DNA of 64,000 bases from Dirofilaria immitis (lineage: Eukaryota; Nematoda; Chromadorea; Rhabditida; Onchocercidae): assembly GCA_024305405.1 (NCBI GenBank), contig JAKNDB010000110.1:2604001-2668000 (forward strand), read 5' to 3'. Below the pieces are notes generated by a model. That model ran no database searches and had not been told where the DNA came from. It saw only the letters and a program-made list of their open reading frames with translations. The position numbers and the translations under genes were made by a program. This document shows positions 59,536-64,000 of the stretch, piece after piece (the first letter of the stretch is position 1; each line of letters opens with the position of its first letter).

Positions 59536-60551
59536 TGATACCACTTAGAGCTAGTACTTTCATTCCTCATGATAAACACATTTTCTTCTTACCACTGTTA
59601 CTACCGAATACAAAAAATTCATTGTTGACTGATAATATAGAATCATTACAATGAAATCAATATCGTGAAAAATTTCCATAAAAAAGAAAAAGAAATACAC
59701 ACAATGCTGGTTTAAAGACAGAATTTAGTCGTTTGTATTTGTATATATATAATACGAGTAGTCATGAATTGAGACAATCTTAGAAACCAACAACTCAATC
59801 AGTCGATCACAAGGTGATCACCCGCTTCTATGTGTCTCTTCTAATACAAGGTAAATTCACAAGTGTTACGAAAAGATGAACTGAATTTTCAACAACAGTA
59901 GAATTGTGACTCATTAGCAGAAATTTGAAAATCAACTAACTTGATCAGAACAGGAAACAACCTTTTGGCACGCCTAGAATTCATGAAAGGTTACCTTTAT
60001 AATTTTAAAATTATTTAGAAATGGCAATCACATAAATACATATTCCTATTTAAAAATCTTGTCCATTAGGTTTACAGAGCGTAACTGCTAAAACTAGCAG
60101 AAAGACAACGTAGTTATCGATTTTGATTAGTACAATGAACACAAAGAAATATACCAAGAGCGATTGGACGAATGGCGTATAAAACTGAATAATCCTGACG
60201 GCTTGACTATAAAACTCGATGATGCCAAAGGCATTTCAAAACAATACAATAAATCATTGGTTGATGTGTGTATAAAGTCCCAAAAGCAAAAGGGCTACTG
60301 ATCAAGCCGGATGATTTAAAATAAATCATTGACTAAATTGAGGTAATTTGCAAGGGAGAAAAAGTATAATAAAGTTTCCAAAGACAAAAAAAGGTGCAAA
60401 AACTCTTATACAATGATTGTTCTACACAAGCTGTTGTAATTTATTTCCTCACAGTTTTGCGTTCAAACAGGCAATAAATGCTTAATGAAATTAAATACAC
60501 AAAGCGGTCCTAACTATATAATGAAGTACAATAAAAACGAAATTTTTGACA
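59536..60551. other. Spacer with possible coding remnant on the plus strand
   Basis: A plus-strand frame at about 60157-60291 reads RLDEWRIKLNNPDGL and TIKLDDAKGISKQYNKSLVD. After a one-base shift it continues GLLIKPDDLK to a stop at 60322. A related end, SGLLIKPDEMVT, occurs at about 61014-61049. These may be decayed tandem fragments of an unknown gene. Confidence 0.3.
60351..60393. repeat. Direct repeat, copy 1
   Basis: Starts CAAGGGAGAA and matches 60791-60833 with about two differences. It lies just downstream of the minus-strand WDR26 gene. Confidence 0.8.
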
Positions 60552-63500
60552 TCAATTTTGCTGAATAGTGGATGAGTCAATGCCGACAAGTGGACTCCAA
60601 ATACGAATTGTACAATCATCGGAGCAAGAAACCAACTGTGGTAATCTAGGATTCCAAGCCACAGCATTCACGCGTGCAGTATGCCCAGCCAATTTTGCTA
60701 TCAGTTCCTCGGAACTCTGCTTCCATACGTATATACATTCATCTGCAAATACAATAAATAAGTGTCTTAAATTGAAACGAAAAAAACTATCAAGGGAGAA
60801 TAAGTATAATAAAGTTTTCAAAGACAAAAAAAATGACTAGATACAAACCAAAGACCCAAATCTTTTGTAACAATTTTTGAAAATCAAGACAAAATACCTG
60901 GATAACATTTTTTTCCTCATTGAAGGAAATTAGTTGATTGTTAAAAACTCTATGGTAAAGAGAAATCAGTTAAATGCTGATGACTATGTAAAGAGTAGGA
61001 TATTGAAATTTTCCGGCCTGCTGATTAAACCAGATGAAATGGTTACATAAAACCGGAATCACAACTGTCAAGGAAAACTATATGTGAGAAACACTGTATT
61101 CGAGAAATACCAACAAATGATAAATATCTGTCAATCTATTATTCACAGGATACTATGTTTATTCTATCAGTTTATACAAAGTTGATTACTGAAGTAAATT
61201 ATCAAAGAACTGAATACCTGTAGAACCGGTAGCAATATACGATTGGTCAGGACCACCAAAAGTTGAATGAATAATGAAATCTTGATGCGGTGCACCAACA
61301 AAAGCCCTGATCAAAGTTCGTGTTCTTAAATCCCATAATCTCAAACCATGCAACTTAGTGTCAATCAAAATACGCCGTTCTGACTTATCCACCACAAATG
61401 TTGAAATCTGACTTAGTTCCTCGATAAGCGTTACTTCAGAATCATCGCTAAATCGATAACTACGAACTCTGAAAAATTGAAGATGCTTGGAATGAAACCC
61501 TCAAGGCATTAGAAATATTACGGCAGGAAATTAAATCGTGTGAAAGTGTTACGAAATTTAACAACTTGAGATACCTGTTATGAGTATCTGCTGCCAAAAC
61601 TGATCCATTCCTCAGACAATGAACAGCGCGGATCCTATAACCCTCAAATTTGCCTTCAGATTTCACACTGTTCTTCGATAAAGTCTGAAATTGAAATATC
61701 CACAATTTCTAGATTGTTTTTCTAACATGAGTGTTAGTTTAGGATCATGTTTGCAATCAGCTAAATTGATGGAGGAGAAAAAATAAGTAGCAACTTTTCT
61801 TTGGTCAGAACACTGCTTTTTGACAAACCTAAAAATCAAAGAATGAAAACATTTAGGAAATGATATCTAATCGTATTTCTGAGTAACAATAAACATCACC
61901 AATAAGCCATAAAATCATACATATTGACAAAAATGTCCCATTTGATCAGCGCAAACAAGTTTATAACTAAATGATGAGTTCGGAACAAACGACATAACAG
62001 TGCTATCATTGGCTCTGTTTTCGATAACACAGAATGTGATGCCACTATGTACATCATAAATGTGAACATCCGCTAGGTGACCTTCTGCAGCGCTTACGGC
62101 TAGGAGGGCACCATCGTCACTCAAGTTAACAATGACGAACTATTTCTTCCTGAATTTGCAAAACAGCTATAGAAAAGTGATGAGTGGTGTATGGAGAATT
62201 GAACAATCCAAATAAATATAAGACCGTAAAAATACCTTCTTTAACAGTCCTTTCCCCATAAGAAATGGAAGTGAGCAGTTCCAATGTCTGCAGGGTTTTA
62301 TCAACTAATATGTTACCCACTACAAAACTAGAATATCTGTGTAGATGAAGACATCATTATATTCTGCAATTTGTGAACAGTATATGAACAAAAAGCTTCA
62401 AAATAGGCAGAAACACACCAGTAAGTTCTTTATATGGTTCAACAGTAGCTTCATTGATTATTTTCCATATATGAGCTGCTCCGGACCTGCTACCCGTTGC
62501 CAAATATTTTCCACAACGTGAGAACGCCGCACACCAAACCTCATCTGTATGTTTTGTTAACACCTAAAAACACATAATCTGATTAACAAAATGAATGAAA
62601 TCTATGACTGAGGTGTTCGTAATTATATGACTTGAAATCAGAGTGAAGAATGTTGCAGAGTTATTGATACTGATCATGTATATATGCCATAGAAGAGACA
62701 TAATTTCATGATTACAAATGGAGAGATTTAGTCAGTTCTTCAACAAATAAAAAAATCAATGAGGTAGGAAAGTTTATACCTGCGAGGTAAACATAGGAAA
62801 TGATCCCAGTCACACTGGTGGTCTTCCAAAATATATTCCGGGGATACATCGAAATCCTCTCTAACATGAAGATAACATTCGCGACACTGCATCTTCCAAG
62901 CTGCAACATAATTGAAAAATTGAAATATAATGGATTGACTGCAAAAGAACAATATGAGAGAATCAAAACAAACTTGAACGAATAAAATTTATGAATTTCA
63001 TATGCGATCCTCAATTCAAGATGTGGTCGAAAACAACAAATTCAACAGCTAGAAATAGCATGAAAAAAAGAACGAAAAAGTAGTCTTACACTGCGTGAGC
63101 AGTTTCTCTAGTCTATTACAAGGCAACATGACTGTTGTGGGCAGTAACTGTTGGATTTCAGCTATCAGTGCATTTCTTTCTCGTTCAGTACGGTGTGCTC
63201 CCGTTTTCGCACATAAGTCTACACTCTAAACCATTACTAGCCAATTATTGCAATATAATAGGTGCTTTATCGAAAAAAATATGCTTCCAATTTTTATTCC
63301 CTTAATTCTCGAATGACTAAATTTAAAGTAGTTTAGAGTAATTTAGAGAAACAAAAGTTTTGGACACTACTTAATGAAAATATATTATAAATATAAAAAC
63401 TGCTTATGCATCATCATCTATCGCTATCTAAAGAAATAACACAAACATCACTTCGAAAAAAATAGTTCATAATGACGAGCATAACAGTGCCGCAGAATAA

Positions 63501-63984
63501 TGAAATATTTCGATAATTCAAAAATTTGACTTACTTTTGGATCAACATACAGCAGTGTTGCAAGAAAATTTCGGCGATCAAAAATGCAGGATCTGAAGGA
63601 AAATCTACTGTCAACAAACTGAGTGCCTCCAGAACCTAAAAATCATTTCTTTTCGGAAAATAATTGAATGCACATTATTTTGCAATAAAGTAAAGTAATT
63701 TTTCAATATCTTTGTTATTTACAAAGGTAATCCAATATAAACTTCTTATCCACCAAGCACATATAAAATGTTACCCTTTCTTTGCCCAACAAATCAACGA
63801 ATTTTTCTTCGTACAATTTCTCACGAATGCGCAGTAAATTTAAGTGGGTGACAAACGGTGACATTTTATCCACAATACCAAGTGCATGATCCCATTCACC
63901 TGCCATGATATATTCGCGTAAACGTACTGCTAAGGTATCTTCAAGACGACATCCACTTTCCGCAAACAGCGTTGCTACAGTTTC
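60552..63984 (-). CDS. WDR26/GID7-like CTLH E3 ligase subunit (5' partial)
   Basis: WD-repeat subunit of the CTLH/GID ubiquitin ligase, which in other eukaryotes recruits substrates and shapes the complex. Exons in transcript order: 63984-63775, 63635-63535, 63225-63090, 62900-62780, 62563-62419, 62319-62236, 62139-61921, 61684-61575, 61468-61218, 60742-60552, about 520 codons. The N-terminal LisH end and CTLH region read FAESGCRLEDTLAVRLREYI, GEWDHAL and KERVLEALSLL, very close to human WDR26. LLPTTVMLPCNRLEKLL follows. WD repeats include KHTDEVWCAAFSRCGKYLAT, LHGLRLWDLRTRTLI, HSTFGG and GHTARVNAVAWNP, ending DDCTIRIWSP. Missing bases are inferred near 63582, at the 62780/62563 junction and near 62236/62139; the last is the least certain. 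The start codon lies beyond the window edge. Confidence 0.9.
60791..60833. repeat. Direct repeat, copy 2
   Basis: Partner of 60351-60393. This copy lies inside the last intron of the WDR26-like gene. Confidence 0.8.
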
Positions 63985-64000
63985 CTTAAAAAAGAAAAAA

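Overview
This window is nuclear DNA from a nematode, most likely a filarial (onchocercid/spirurid) species. It is very AT-rich. All genes are split into many small exons with introns mostly of 100-500 bp, and splice acceptors are short TTTTCAG/TTTTTAG. The closest relatives I recognise are nematode proteins. A nuclear copy of mitochondrial DNA in one intron carries the order nad2-trnT-nad4, which I recall as the filarioid arrangement. I saw no bacterial genes, CRISPR arrays or intact transposons.

Layout, left to right. 206-8547 (+): attractin, a membrane protein with CUB, EGF, kelch, PSI and laminin-EGF domains; its 5' end lies outside. 8548-18321: a gene-poor spacer. 18322-24141 (+): vab-15, an Msx-class homeobox gene whose last intron is 4.8 kb and splits the homeodomain. 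24142-28676: a spacer with microsatellites. 28677-29455 (+): a small two-exon gene of unknown function. 30855-33343 (-): a complete eight-exon Rab40-type GTPase with a SOCS box. 35306-39254 (+): unc-78/AIP1, a WD-repeat actin-disassembly factor; its short first exon was not found. 41326-46552 (+): a secreted protein with two VWA domains and Ser-Gly repeats. 47786-49053 (-): a Shg1/BOD1-like small protein. 49054-53759: a spacer containing a perfect hairpin. 53760-58080 (+): cat-1, the vesicular monoamine transporter, with the mitochondrial insertion in intron 8. 59192-59535 (+): a divergent ubiquitin-like protein fragment. 60552-63984 (-): a WDR26/GID7-like CTLH E3 ligase subunit, 5' end outside.

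The genes do not form a pathway. Several relate to nervous system and muscle (cat-1, vab-15, unc-78), and two are ubiquitin-ligase components (Rab40, WDR26). From memory, the C. elegans counterparts of attractin (tag-53), vab-15, unc-78 and cat-1 are all on chromosome X, so this looks like a piece of the conserved X linkage group.

A caution for users. Seven of the recognisable genes contain apparent one-base frameshifts, about sixteen in all. Nearly all are a missing base, many in short homopolymers, while Rab40 is intact throughout. I think this is mainly a sequence-quality issue, so automated annotation would break these genes or call them pseudogenes.
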